In this document: piece after piece, positions 26,905 to 35,229 of the stretch | Numbering within the stretch: the stretch's first letter is position 1 | How the letters are laid out: each line of letters opens with the position of its first letter | DNA from: Paludibacteraceae bacterium | GTDB lineage: Bacteria; Bacteroidota; Bacteroidia; Bacteroidales; Paludibacteraceae | NCBI GenBank assembly: GCA_905234685.1 | Contig: CAJOIR010000008.1 | Coordinates: 1 to 60,498 of the forward strand | Direction: 5' to 3' | Length of the DNA stretch: 60,498 bases | Notes under the pieces: model-generated | Told to the model about the DNA's origin: nothing | The model's database searches: none | What the model saw: only the letters and a program-made list of their open reading frames with translations | Made by a program: the position numbers and the translations under genes

Positions 26905-26962
26905 CATCCTTTTTACGTCCTTTTTTCGTCCTTTTTTCGTGTTTTTTTCGTCTTTTTTCCGT
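26905..26962 (+). repeat. 11-bp tandem array, unit CGTCCTTTTTT, 5 copies
   Basis: Five 11-nt units start at 26905, 26916, 26927, 26938 and 26949, then CGTAAAT. It is the same family and the same ending as the array at 3958-4004, 23 kb away. Confidence 0.95.
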
Positions 26963-26963
26963 A

Positions 26964-26985
26964 AATGACAGGTGAATGACAGGTA
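26964..26985 (+). repeat. 11-bp tandem repeat, unit AATGACAGGTG, 2 copies
   Basis: AATGACAGGTG and AATGACAGGTA lie head to tail immediately after the T-rich array. Confidence 0.8.
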
Positions 26986-27064
26986 TGAGGTATAAAGGAC
27001 AAGGTTTTAAGGTAGGTGTGTCGGAGGTTAAGGGTTTAGAGTTCAAGGAATAAAAAGAGTGTGA

Positions 27065-27096
27065 TTTGGCAGTGTGGGAAAATATGTGTATCTTTG
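27065..27096 (+). promoter_or_regulatory. Promoter of the gldE run
   Basis: TTTG at 27065-27068, a 20-bp spacer, then TATCTTTG at 27089-27096. It lies 84 bp before the gldE start. Confidence 0.75.
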
Positions 27097-27180
27097 CAGA
27101 CTTGAATATTTGACGGTAAAAGTCCTGTTTAAGGTTAAAGGCTAAAGGTTTATAATTTAAATATTATTGATTGATTCGGT

Positions 27181-28443
27181 ATGAGTGTTTCGGCTTGGAT
27201 AGCGTTGGTTGCGGGTGTGTTGCTACTATTTGTATCTGCATTCATGAGCATGTCGGAAACGGCGTTCTTTTCGTTGTCGCCTACTCACAAGGAGGAGCTT
27301 CGCCGGAGTGAGCGCAAACGTGACAAGCAGGTCCTGAATTTGCTTAGCAATCCGCAGAAACTGTTAGCAACGATATTGATAGGCAACAACTTCGTGAATA
27401 TTGTCATCACGCTTTTGATAGCGTACTTCACAGCAAGCGTACTGCCAGATACACTGTCGCCGTTAGTGACATTTCTGATAGAGACAGTGCTGATAACCTT
27501 TCTGCTTTTGCTCTTCGGTGAGATAACGCCAAAGGTGTATGCCACAGTGGAGCCATTAAGAATGTCGCGGTTTGCCGCCGGTGTACTGATGGTGCTTACC
27601 AAAGTGCTTACTCCGTTCTCGCTGCTACTTGTGAAATCCACCTCCATAGTGGAACACAGGATGGAGAAACACGGTCACGCCAATCTGTCGATGGATGAAC
27701 TGTCACAGGCAGTGGAACTTACGGATATCGCTACAGAAGAGGAGAAAGACATTTTGGAAGGTATTACGAAGTTTGGCAACCGCTGCGTGGCAGATGTGAT
27801 GCGCTCAAGACTCGACATAGTGGATATAGACATAAAAGCCAGCTACAAAGAGTTGCTGAGTGTTATAATCACTTCCGGCTATTCACGTATTCCGGTGTAC
27901 TCCGGTACGGCTGACACGATAAGAGGCGTGTTGTATTCGAAAGACCTTCTGCCACATCTTGACAAACCACAGAATTTCCGTTGGCAGACGCTGATCAGGC
28001 CCGCCTATTTTGTGCCAGAAAGCAAACACCTTGATGACCTACTGACAGAATTCCAGCAACAGAAGGTTCACCTTGCAATAGTGGTAGATGAATACGGAGG
28101 CACGGCAGGTCTGATAACGCTTGAAGACATATTGGAGGAGATAGTGGGCGAGATATCAGACGAATATGATGACGAGGAGAAACAGTACACACGCCTGAAC
28201 GAGAATACATATCTGTTTGAAGGCAAGATACTCCTGAATGATTTCTACAAGGTGCTTGATGTGTCGGAGGAAGAGTTTGAGAAGGTGGCATCGGAAGTTG
28301 AGACATTAGCCGGGTTGGTGTTAGAGCTGAAAGGCGACTTTCCCAAGAGGGGAGAAGTGGTGAAATACGGTGATTATGAGTTTGAGATAGTGGCATTGGA
28401 CAAGAGAAGGATAAAGACGATAAAGCTGAAAGTGGGAAAGTGA
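27181..28443 (+). CDS. gldE: GldE-type CNNM/CBS membrane protein
   Basis: 420 aa. An N-terminal DUF21/CNNM transmembrane domain (about residues 1-190, with SAFMSMSETAFFSLSPTHKE) is followed by a CBS pair (about 200-320, with RIPVYSGTADTIRGVLYSKD and VDEYGGTAGLITLEDILEEI) and a C-terminal CorC/HlyC transporter-associated domain. The location next to gldD identifies it as GldE. In gliding Bacteroidota it supports GldD. CNNM proteins are linked to divalent cation export. It heads the run gldE-gldD-PPTase-GGGPS-tadA. Confidence 0.92.
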   Translation: MSVSAWIALVAGVLLLFVSAFMSMSETAFFSLSPTHKEELRRSERKRDKQVLNLLSNPQKLLATILIGNNFVNIVITLLIAYFTASVLPDTLSPLVTFLIETVLITFLLLLFGEITPKVYATVEPLRMSRFAAGVLMVLTKVLTPFSLLLVKSTSIVEHRMEKHGHANLSMDELSQAVELTDIATEEEKDILEGITKFGNRCVADVMRSRLDIVDIDIKASYKELLSVIITSGYSRIPVYSGTADTIRGVLYSKDLLPHLDKPQNFRWQTLIRPAYFVPESKHLDDLLTEFQQQKVHLAIVVDEYGGTAGLITLEDILEEIVGEISDEYDDEEKQYTRLNENTYLFEGKILLNDFYKVLDVSEEEFEKVASEVETLAGLVLELKGDFPKRGEVVKYGDYEFEIVALDKRRIKTIKLKVGK

Positions 28444-28458
28444 AAACAGGAATTGGTG

Positions 28459-29040
28459 ATGCGAAACAAGACGATGATATTGCTCATATTGCTTCTTTGC
28501 GGTTGCGAAAGAGCGAGTGTTCCCAAGCCCCGGGGATATTACAGGATAGAGTTGCCTGAGCATGAGTATGTCGGTCTGCAAGACGAGGCATACAAGGCTG
28601 TAACTGGCAGTCTGCCATACAGTTTTGAGGTTAACAGGATAGCAGAAATAGTGCCTCATGACACGGCTGAGCCTCAGTGGATAGACATACGCTACCCGCA
28701 ATTCGATGCGTGCGTGCATTGTTCATACAAGCCAGTGAAAGGCAACTTGCGTGAGTTGAGTGATGACGCAGTGAAGTTTGTGTACAACCACGCCGGCAAA
28801 GCAGATGCGATACCAGAACAGGGGTTTGACAACGAAGATGTGAAGGTGCATGGAGTGATGTATATGCTTCTGGGCAACACAGCATCTCCATGTCAGTTTT
28901 TCATGACTGATTCGACACGTCATTTCTTCCGTGCTTCGGTATATTTCAACTGTGTGCCCAACCAAGACTCGCTTGCTCCGGTGCGGGACTACATAACAGA
29001 CGACATGAGGCATTTGGTGGAGACCATGAGCTGGCGATGA
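28459..29040 (+). CDS. gldD: Gliding-motility-associated lipoprotein GldD
   Basis: 193 aa from the ATG at 28459 (MRNKTMILLILLLCGCERAS). The in-frame TTG six bases upstream is less likely. The lipobox LCGC predicts lipidated Cys16. The mature start has the GldD signature PKPRGYYRIELPEHEY. Internal conserved stretches include RYPQFDACVHCSYKPV and VKVHGVMYMLLGNTASPCQF. It is 15 bp after gldE. In non-gliding Bacteroidales the gldD/gldE pair persists without most other gld genes, with an unclear role. Confidence 0.92.
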   Translation: MRNKTMILLILLLCGCERASVPKPRGYYRIELPEHEYVGLQDEAYKAVTGSLPYSFEVNRIAEIVPHDTAEPQWIDIRYPQFDACVHCSYKPVKGNLRELSDDAVKFVYNHAGKADAIPEQGFDNEDVKVHGVMYMLLGNTASPCQFFMTDSTRHFFRASVYFNCVPNQDSLAPVRDYITDDMRHLVETMSWR

Positions 29041-29050
29041 GAGGTGTGAT

Positions 29051-29629
29051 ATGGAGACTGAGTTGTACAGATACGGAGACGTAAGCATATATGTGGCGGA
29101 GATAGACCACGACAAGAGTGTGGCATCTTCGCCGCGAGAGAGGGAGAGAATAGCAGAGAGAACGCTGATACGTCAGTTGTTAGGCGACAAAGTGATGCTG
29201 ACACATGACGAAAACGGTAGGCCGAGATTAGAGGGAGTGAAAATGTATATCTCCATTTCGCACAGCAGACACAAGTTGTGCATAGCTCTAAGCGAGACGA
29301 CGGAGACAGGTGTTGACATAGAAGAGTTGCAACCGCGTTTAGAAGAAGTGAAATACAAGTATATGACAGAGGGGGCATTGGGAGAACTGAGAGAGAAAGG
29401 GTCGTTGGCGGAGCTTGCACTATGCTGGTCGGCAAAGGAGGCTGTTTATAAGCTTGCAGGCGAGAAAGCAGGAGCATTGGGAGAGAACGTAGTGCTTGAA
29501 GGTCTTGCAAACATGAGAGAAAGAGGGGTGTTTCAAGCACGAATCGGCGAAGAGAGGTTTGACATAAGGATATTGAAGCAGACGGCGACAGATGAGATAG
29601 TGATAGCATGCAGGTGTATGAATATATAA
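29051..29629 (+). CDS. 4'-phosphopantetheinyl transferase family protein
   Basis: 192 aa. The Sfp-type signature blocks are visible: YISISHSRHKLCIAL (residues about 68-82), GVDIEELQPR with the Mg-binding Asp, and WSAKEAVYKL. It transfers phosphopantetheine from CoA to carrier proteins. A likely client is the acyl carrier protein at 38089, although the Sfp fold is also used for other synthases. Its end overlaps the next gene by 22 nt, indicating one transcript with gldE-gldD. Confidence 0.9.
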   Translation: METELYRYGDVSIYVAEIDHDKSVASSPRERERIAERTLIRQLLGDKVMLTHDENGRPRLEGVKMYISISHSRHKLCIALSETTETGVDIEELQPRLEEVKYKYMTEGALGELREKGSLAELALCWSAKEAVYKLAGEKAGALGENVVLEGLANMRERGVFQARIGEERFDIRILKQTATDEIVIACRCMNI

Positions 29630-30354
29630 GAAGTGAGGCGAGAGCAGGCAGAAAACTGCTTGCAGTGCTTCTTGACCCTGAGAAAGAGTGCGACCTGATG
29701 CATGTGGCCAAGTTGACAGTCAGTGCAGATGTAAAGATAGTTCTTGTAGGCGGCAGCGGATATAAGAAGCCGGTTGACGAATACGTGGTAAGACTGAGGA
29801 CGTGCTTTGAGCAAGCAGGCGGAGGAAAAGGTAACCCGTATATAGTGTTGTTCCCCGGTGACGTGAGCCAGGTAAGCCGGCATGCCGATGCATTGCTGTT
29901 TCTCTCACTACTGTCAAGCAGAGATGCGGAATTGCTGATAGGTCAGCATGTCCGCGCAGCAGAGAAGGTGAAAGAATCGGGTATAGAGACAATAGCGATG
30001 GGGTATATTCTGGTTGACGGAGGCAGAGTGAGTACGGTAGAGAGAGTGACCGGCAGCAGAGCATTGAGAGATACAAGAGAGATAACAGCTACTGCTATGG
30101 CGGGTGAGATGTCGGGCAAGAGACTGATATATCTGGAAGCAGGCAGCGGCGCAGAGAAACCGGTGCAATCAGATATAATAAAAACAGTAAGATGCTGCAC
30201 GTCAGTGCCATTGATTGTAGGGGGCGGCATAAAGACAGTTGGGCAGATGAACGAGGCATTCTCAGCAGGAGCAGACATGGTGGTAATAGGCAACCACTTC
30301 GAAGAGATGCCTGAGGATATAGTTAAGTTTGCAAGAGAGGCAAATAAGTTATGA
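29608..30354 (+). CDS. Geranylgeranylglyceryl phosphate synthase family protein (PcrB-like)
   Basis: 248 aa TIM barrel. Family motifs: LLAVLLDPEKECD near the N-terminus, IVLVGGSGY, PYIVLFPGDVSQVS, LIYLEAGSGAEKPV and, near the C-terminus, LIVGGGIKTVGQM and DMVVIGNHFEE. Archaeal and Bacteroidota enzymes of this family join a prenyl diphosphate to glycerol-1-phosphate, making ether lipid precursors. The exact chain length in this organism cannot be read from sequence. It overlaps the PPTase by 22 nt and tadA by 4 nt. Confidence 0.9.
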   Translation: MQVYEYIRSEARAGRKLLAVLLDPEKECDLMHVAKLTVSADVKIVLVGGSGYKKPVDEYVVRLRTCFEQAGGGKGNPYIVLFPGDVSQVSRHADALLFLSLLSSRDAELLIGQHVRAAEKVKESGIETIAMGYILVDGGRVSTVERVTGSRALRDTREITATAMAGEMSGKRLIYLEAGSGAEKPVQSDIIKTVRCCTSVPLIVGGGIKTVGQMNEAFSAGADMVVIGNHFEEMPEDIVKFAREANKL

Positions 30355-30806
30355 ATGACGAGCATTACATGAGGCTTGCTTTGAAAGAGGCTCAGGAGGC
30401 GTTACAGGAGGGTGAGATACCTGTGGGTTGCATTGTTGTGTGCGGCGACAGGATAGTGGGCAGAGGTCACAACCTGACAGAGACTCTTCAGGACGTGACT
30501 GCTCATGCGGAAATGCAGGCAATCACTGCCGCGATGCAGACCCTCGGAGGCAAATATCTGACAGAATGCACGGTGTATGTGACACTTGAACCATGCGTGA
30601 TGTGTGCAGGTGCATTAGGTTGGGCACAGGTGAGCAGACTGGTTTACGGAGCAGATGACGAGAAGAGAGGATATACGCGTTATGCACCCAATGCCCTTCA
30701 CCCAAAATGTGAGGTGACGAAGGGAGTGCTTGGGGATGAGTGCGGAGAGATGATGAGAGAGTTCTTCTCGAAGAAAAGACAGAAAACCACAATTCATAAT
30801 TCATAA
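30351..30806 (+). CDS. tadA: tRNA-specific adenosine deaminase (TadA-type)
   Basis: 151 aa. Zinc deaminase motif HAE at 52-54 (AHAEMQAI) with catalytic Glu54, and PCVMC at 81-85 with ligands Cys82 and Cys85. The length and the EPCVMCAGAL pattern fit TadA, which converts A34 to inosine in tRNA-Arg(ACG). It ends the gldE run and is followed by AT-rich ATTCATAATTCATAA sequence. Confidence 0.93.
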   Translation: MNDEHYMRLALKEAQEALQEGEIPVGCIVVCGDRIVGRGHNLTETLQDVTAHAEMQAITAAMQTLGGKYLTECTVYVTLEPCVMCAGALGWAQVSRLVYGADDEKRGYTRYAPNALHPKCEVTKGVLGDECGEMMREFFSKKRQKTTIHNS

Positions 30807-30901
30807 ATTATAATGCATGATTAAGCATGAGGGTTGGAGACGAGTCGAAGCCTTATCTCTACCAGATATAAACCATAACACACAAACTATAAACAGATAC
30901 G

Positions 30902-32926
30902 ATGAATAAGAATATCATAAACCGTATAGTCAGTGTGGCAGTGTTTGTGCTGTTTGCAGCGGTGGTGTCGTATATGCTACCGAGGCGCACAAGCAACTTC
31001 GCCTATTATTTTGAGAAAGGCAAACCTTGGAACTACGACCTGTTGACGGCAGAAAGAGACATTCCTATCTACAAGACGGAGAAAGAACTACAGTCCGAAC
31101 GCGAACAGGTGCTCGAGACTTACACTCCTTTCTTCAACGTGAATGTCTCAGTGAGGGATTCAGTTTTGAGACAATTGGGGGAATCGGAAAACATGCAACG
31201 TCTGTCGCAGAGAGAACAGGAGATGGTTACAGAGGCTATACGTGGTGTTTACTCGACCGGCGTCATCTCCGCCTCTGACTATGAGAGACTGCGGAAAGAA
31301 GGTATAAAGAAGGTAAAACTGGTCAACACCAAACATGTGGCGCAAGATGTGCAGACAGAGGCGCTTTATACGCCAAAGAGTGCATACGCCATGGTGGCAG
31401 AGAGTGTGAAACGAGAGTCGAAGGTGAAGAATCTTGACCTGAACACATATCTTGTGCCCAACCTTAGTTATGACGAGGTGCGTTCAGAGAAGCTGCGCAA
31501 CGACTTGTCAGCATCTGTGAGTCTGACACGAGGCATGGTGCAAAAAGGCGAGAGGATAATAGACAGAGGCGAGATAGTTACTGATGAGACATTCCAGATA
31601 TTATCCTCGCTTCGTATAGAGGCTGACAAGCAGACGGTTGATGAGAAGCAGTCATGGCTTTCGTTTGCAGGCATGGTGCTGCTATGCTGCATACTGACAG
31701 GTATGATGTATATGTATCTGTTCTTCTTCCGCAGGAAATGGCTTGAGCAGTCACGTAACGTGATATTCATGTGCCTTCTTATGGCGATGATTTTCGTATG
31801 CGCGGCGCTTGTAGTACGTTTCACCGACATAAGCGTGTACATTGTGCCTTTTGCTATTGTGCCGATGATGCTGCGTGTGTTCTACGATTCTCGCACTGCG
31901 TTTTTCTTCCACCTGATAACATGTCTGCTGACAACGATGCTACTGCCCACCGCGTTTACATTTGTGATGATACAAGTGGCAGTGGGTCTGGTTACTGTAG
32001 TGAGTCTGAAGGATGTGTCGGTGAGAGCACAATTGGTGACTACTTCGGCATACATATTCCTCGCGCAGACGGTGGTATATACTGCATGTATGCTTGCAAC
32101 GACGGGTGTAGTGCGTGGCATTGACTGGCAGATATACATATATTTCTTTGCCAACACGCTGCTATTGCTGCTTGTTTACGGCTTGATATATATAGCGGAA
32201 CGCGGTTTCGGGTTCACCTCAGCACTGACCTTGGTGGAACTGACCAACGTTAACAGCGGTCTGCTGCTGGAATTTGCCCAGCGTGCACCAGGCAGTTTCC
32301 AGCACTCTCTTCAGGTAAGCAACCTCGCCACTGAGGCAGCGAAACGGATTAATGCCAATGTGCTTTTGGTGAGAGTAGGCGCCTTGTATCATGACATAGG
32401 CAAAATGTCGAACCCCGAGTACTTCACCGAAAACCAGTCGGACGGAGTCAATCCGCTTGACAGCATGAGCGAACAGGAGGCAGCGAGAGTCATCATAGGG
32501 CATGTGAGTGAAGGTATGCGTCTCGCAGCAAAACGACATCTTCCTTCGGTGATAACCAACTTTATAGCCTGTCATCATGGTACAAGTAAGGTGCGTTACT
32601 TCTATAACAAATACGTAAATGCGCATCCCGAAGAGGAGGTTGACGTAACACTTTTCATGTATCCCGGTCCGAAGCCACAGACAAAAGAGACAGGTCTGTT
32701 GATGATGGCGGATGCTGTGGAGGCAAGGTCGAGAAGCCTTACCAATGTGACGGATGAAAGCCTCAAACAGATGGTGGAGCAGATGGTGAGTGCACAGATA
32801 GCCGATGGTCTGCTGAGCGAGACACCGCTAAGTTTGAAGGATATAGAGGTAGTGAAACAGGTGTTTACCGATTGCCTTGCAACAATGTATCATCACAGGA
32901 TAGCATATCCCGAGTTGAAAAAATAA
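30902..32926 (+). CDS. 7TM-HD (PgpH-like) c-di-AMP phosphodiesterase
   Basis: 674 aa. One N-terminal transmembrane helix (residues 7-25) precedes an extracytoplasmic 7TMR-HDED domain (about 30-250). A block of seven hydrophobic helices follows (about 255-430), then a cytosolic HD domain with the motif YHDIGKMSN (His497, Asp498), GHVSEGMRLA and ACHHGTSKVRYFY. This is the PgpH architecture, which hydrolyses c-di-AMP to pApA. The ligand of the outer domain is unknown. No upstream promoter box was clear. Confidence 0.93.
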   Translation: MNKNIINRIVSVAVFVLFAAVVSYMLPRRTSNFAYYFEKGKPWNYDLLTAERDIPIYKTEKELQSEREQVLETYTPFFNVNVSVRDSVLRQLGESENMQRLSQREQEMVTEAIRGVYSTGVISASDYERLRKEGIKKVKLVNTKHVAQDVQTEALYTPKSAYAMVAESVKRESKVKNLDLNTYLVPNLSYDEVRSEKLRNDLSASVSLTRGMVQKGERIIDRGEIVTDETFQILSSLRIEADKQTVDEKQSWLSFAGMVLLCCILTGMMYMYLFFFRRKWLEQSRNVIFMCLLMAMIFVCAALVVRFTDISVYIVPFAIVPMMLRVFYDSRTAFFFHLITCLLTTMLLPTAFTFVMIQVAVGLVTVVSLKDVSVRAQLVTTSAYIFLAQTVVYTACMLATTGVVRGIDWQIYIYFFANTLLLLLVYGLIYIAERGFGFTSALTLVELTNVNSGLLLEFAQRAPGSFQHSLQVSNLATEAAKRINANVLLVRVGALYHDIGKMSNPEYFTENQSDGVNPLDSMSEQEAARVIIGHVSEGMRLAAKRHLPSVITNFIACHHGTSKVRYFYNKYVNAHPEEEVDVTLFMYPGPKPQTKETGLLMMADAVEARSRSLTNVTDESLKQMVEQMVSAQIADGLLSETPLSLKDIEVVKQVFTDCLATMYHHRIAYPELKK

Positions 32927-32935
32927 CATGAAGTA

Positions 32936-32966
32936 TTTGCAGTGTGAGAAATTATTTATATCTTTG
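32936..32966 (+). promoter_or_regulatory. Promoter of the TPR lipoprotein gene
   Basis: TTTG at 32936-32939, a 19-bp spacer, then TATCTTTG at 32959-32966, giving a leader of about 120 nt before 33091. Confidence 0.75.
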
Positions 32967-33090
32967 CACGCACTTTGTATGGTATAGTTTCAAGTTTTGA
33001 ATTACATATATTCAAGATGTTGAACATGAGTATAAAACAAAGGATATTGAAACATAAAGATAACAAACAAAACATATAACAAACACAAGT

Positions 33091-34782
33091 ATGAAAAAAA
33101 GTCTATTCCTTATGTCAGCAGTAGCAGTGGTTATGCTGACAGCATGCAACAAAGAGTTGCAGAAACCTGATGACCTGGTAGTAAATCCAAGTCCTCTAAC
33201 AGTGGTTGGCGGTCAGGTGAACGCTGACATCACGGGTACATTCCCTGTGAAGAAATTCGTAAAGAAAGCCGTCCTGAATGTGACTCCCGTATTGAAATAC
33301 GGTGACCAAGAAGTAGTTGGCGAGACTATTACCTATGTGGGTGAGAAGTCTAAAGAAAACGGCAAGATGGTGAACTACAAGGAAGGTGGCACCTATAGTC
33401 AGCACTTCAACTGCAAGTACGTTCCTGACATGCAGAAATCAGAGCTCTATCTCCGCTTCAGTGGCAAGATAGGCAAGAAAGAGTTCAACGACATACCCGA
33501 CATGAAAATTGCCGACGGTATCATCGCTACATCACAACTGGCTTCAGCATCGGACAACACTCCCGCCGTTACTCCAGACAAGTTCCAACGCGTGATTCAG
33601 GAGATGCAGGAGGCAGACATTCGCTTCCTCATCCAGCAGGCTAACCTTCGCAACTCGGAGACCAAGAGCGAGGCTATGAAGAACCTGCAAGCTGCCATCA
33701 AAGACGCTAACGATGACGAGCACAAGGCAATCAACAAATTGGAGGTATCAGGTTATGCTTCACCTGACGGTTCTACAAAACTCAACGAAGGTCTTGCAAA
33801 GCAGCGTCAGAGCGCCGCTCAGAAATTCCTTCAGAATCAGATGAAGAAAGACAAGGTGAAAGCTGAAATAGAGAGCAACACCACCGCTGAGGACTGGGAA
33901 GGCTTCAAGTCACTTATGGAGAACAGCAACATTCAGGACAAAGACCTCGTTCTGCGCGTGTTGAACATGTATAGCGACCCCGAAGAGCGTGAGGCACAGA
34001 TAAAGAATCTGAGTGCTGTTTACAAGAATATCGCTGATGACATTCTGCCCGAACTCCGCCGCAGTCGTCTCATTCTCACCACCGACCTTATCGGCAAGAG
34101 TGACGAAGAGATACAACAACTCGCCAAGGAGGATGCAGCTCAGCTCAGTCTTGAGGAATTGCTCTATGCAGCAACTCTTGAGGATGATGCCAACGAGAAA
34201 GCAAAGATCTACCAGAAGGCTATCGAACTCTATCCTAATGACTATCGCGCTTACAACAACCTCGGTATGATTTACTTTGAGCAAGGCAACGTTGCTGAAG
34301 CACGCCGCTGCTATCAGAAAGCACTTGAGATTGAACCTAACAACCCTGACGTAAACTACAATGCTGCTATTGCTGCTATGGCAGACGGTGACATGGAGAA
34401 AGCAGAAGAGCATCTTGGCAAGGCTGCAGGTACAAGTGCTGACCTTAATGCCGCTATGGGTACATACTACACCATGAAGGGTGATTATCAGAATGCCAAG
34501 AATGCATACGGCAATGCTGCTACCAACAATGCTGCAGTACAGCAGATACTTGACGAGGACTATGCAGGTGCACGTCAAACTCTTGCCAACGTGCAGAAGC
34601 CCAATGCAACCACTGCTTATCTGGCTGCTATAGTAGGCGCACGCACCAACGACCGTGAGGCTGTATATGCAAACCTTAAGACCGCTATTGAGAAAGACCC
34701 GGCAATGAAGGACAAAGCTCAGAAAGATATAGAGTTTGCCAAGTTCGCCGAGGATGAGAACTTCCTTGCAATAGTGAAATAA
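33091..34782 (+). CDS. TPR lipoprotein with OmpA-like segment
   Basis: 563 aa. The signal peptide ends in lipobox MLTAC, lipidated Cys19. A segment at about residues 215-250 (VSGYASPDGSTKLNEGLAKQ) resembles the peptidoglycan-associated OmpA-like motif, though without the full domain. TPR units follow at about 365-470 (YRAYNNLGMIYFEQGNVAEA, PDVNYNAAIAAMADGDMEKA). It is probably a periplasmic scaffold at the outer membrane. Its codon use (Gln/Lys/Ala-rich, few rare codons) suggests high expression, and it has its own promoter and terminator. Confidence 0.85.
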   Translation: MKKSLFLMSAVAVVMLTACNKELQKPDDLVVNPSPLTVVGGQVNADITGTFPVKKFVKKAVLNVTPVLKYGDQEVVGETITYVGEKSKENGKMVNYKEGGTYSQHFNCKYVPDMQKSELYLRFSGKIGKKEFNDIPDMKIADGIIATSQLASASDNTPAVTPDKFQRVIQEMQEADIRFLIQQANLRNSETKSEAMKNLQAAIKDANDDEHKAINKLEVSGYASPDGSTKLNEGLAKQRQSAAQKFLQNQMKKDKVKAEIESNTTAEDWEGFKSLMENSNIQDKDLVLRVLNMYSDPEEREAQIKNLSAVYKNIADDILPELRRSRLILTTDLIGKSDEEIQQLAKEDAAQLSLEELLYAATLEDDANEKAKIYQKAIELYPNDYRAYNNLGMIYFEQGNVAEARRCYQKALEIEPNNPDVNYNAAIAAMADGDMEKAEEHLGKAAGTSADLNAAMGTYYTMKGDYQNAKNAYGNAATNNAAVQQILDEDYAGARQTLANVQKPNATTAYLAAIVGARTNDREAVYANLKTAIEKDPAMKDKAQKDIEFAKFAEDENFLAIVK

Positions 34783-34806
34783 GTATTTGAAAAAGCATAA
34801 ACAAGT

Positions 34807-34834
34807 GAGGCTGCCAACTGGCAGCCTCGCTTTT
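34807..34834 (+). terminator. Terminator of the TPR lipoprotein gene
   Basis: A perfect 9-bp stem GAGGCTGCC/GGCAGCCTC with loop AACT is followed by GCTTTT. Confidence 0.9.
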
Positions 34835-34836
34835 CA

Positions 34837-34868
34837 TTTGCATAATAAGGCAAAAGATTATATCTTTG
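34837..34868 (+). promoter_or_regulatory. Promoter of the 34924-mutL run
   Basis: TTTG at 34837-34840, a 20-bp spacer, then TATCTTTG at 34861-34868. It lies directly after the preceding terminator. Confidence 0.75.
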
Positions 34869-34923
34869 CAGCGCGAGAGGCGAGATTGTTTCAAAATTGT
34901 CAATAAAAGATTTATCAACAGGT

Positions 34924-35184
34924 ATGTCAATATTGTTTCCAAAGGTTAACAAGATGCCTGAGTGGCATTTCACTCCGCGTTTCTATGATCCTGAAAAGGA
35001 GAGGCGCAAGGAGATGCTGACCCAGAAGCAGTCAGAAAGAAAGACAATATTACACAGAGGCAGTTTCCGTGAGGCTCGTGATGAGAAGTTTCCACGAAAG
35101 AACACTGCGCGCAACACCTCACGTATAGCATTCTGGGTGGCACTGCTGGTGATGCTTGTATTCTGCTTCTATTATCTGCTATGA
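34924..35184 (+). CDS. Small single-pass membrane protein upstream of mutL
   Basis: 86 aa if started at the ATG at 34924. A shorter start at 34954 (MPEWHFTPRFYDPEKERRKE) is also possible, and a TTG at 34897 is less likely. A charged N-terminal region rich in Lys/Arg/Glu is followed by one C-terminal transmembrane helix (IAFWVALLVMLVFCFYYLL). The FxPRFYDPEKE opening is typical of a conserved Bacteroidales protein of unknown function located before mutL. It is 45 bp upstream of mutL and probably co-transcribed. Confidence 0.75.
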   Translation: MSILFPKVNKMPEWHFTPRFYDPEKERRKEMLTQKQSERKTILHRGSFREARDEKFPRKNTARNTSRIAFWVALLVMLVFCFYYLL

Positions 35185-35229
35185 GCATGAATGTGAAAAT
35201 CAATAAATAACCTCATACACTTCTTTGTC

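Larger units (their letters stand above)
26798..27064. other. Gene-free divergent intergenic region with three repeat arrays
   Basis: This region lies between the dusB and gldE promoters. Besides the arrays at 26866-26985 it has an AT-rich ATTCATAATTCTTAATGC segment (26813-26830), similar to one near 30790, and GAGGTTAAG at 27024-27032, a shortened form of the 11-mer at 4031 and 18174. No gene was seen. Confidence 0.7.

Noticed and set aside
30780-30830. Inverted repeat or terminator after tadA
   Set aside because: ATTCATAATTCATAAATTATAATGC is AT-rich and self-complementary only in short stretches, with no stable stem.
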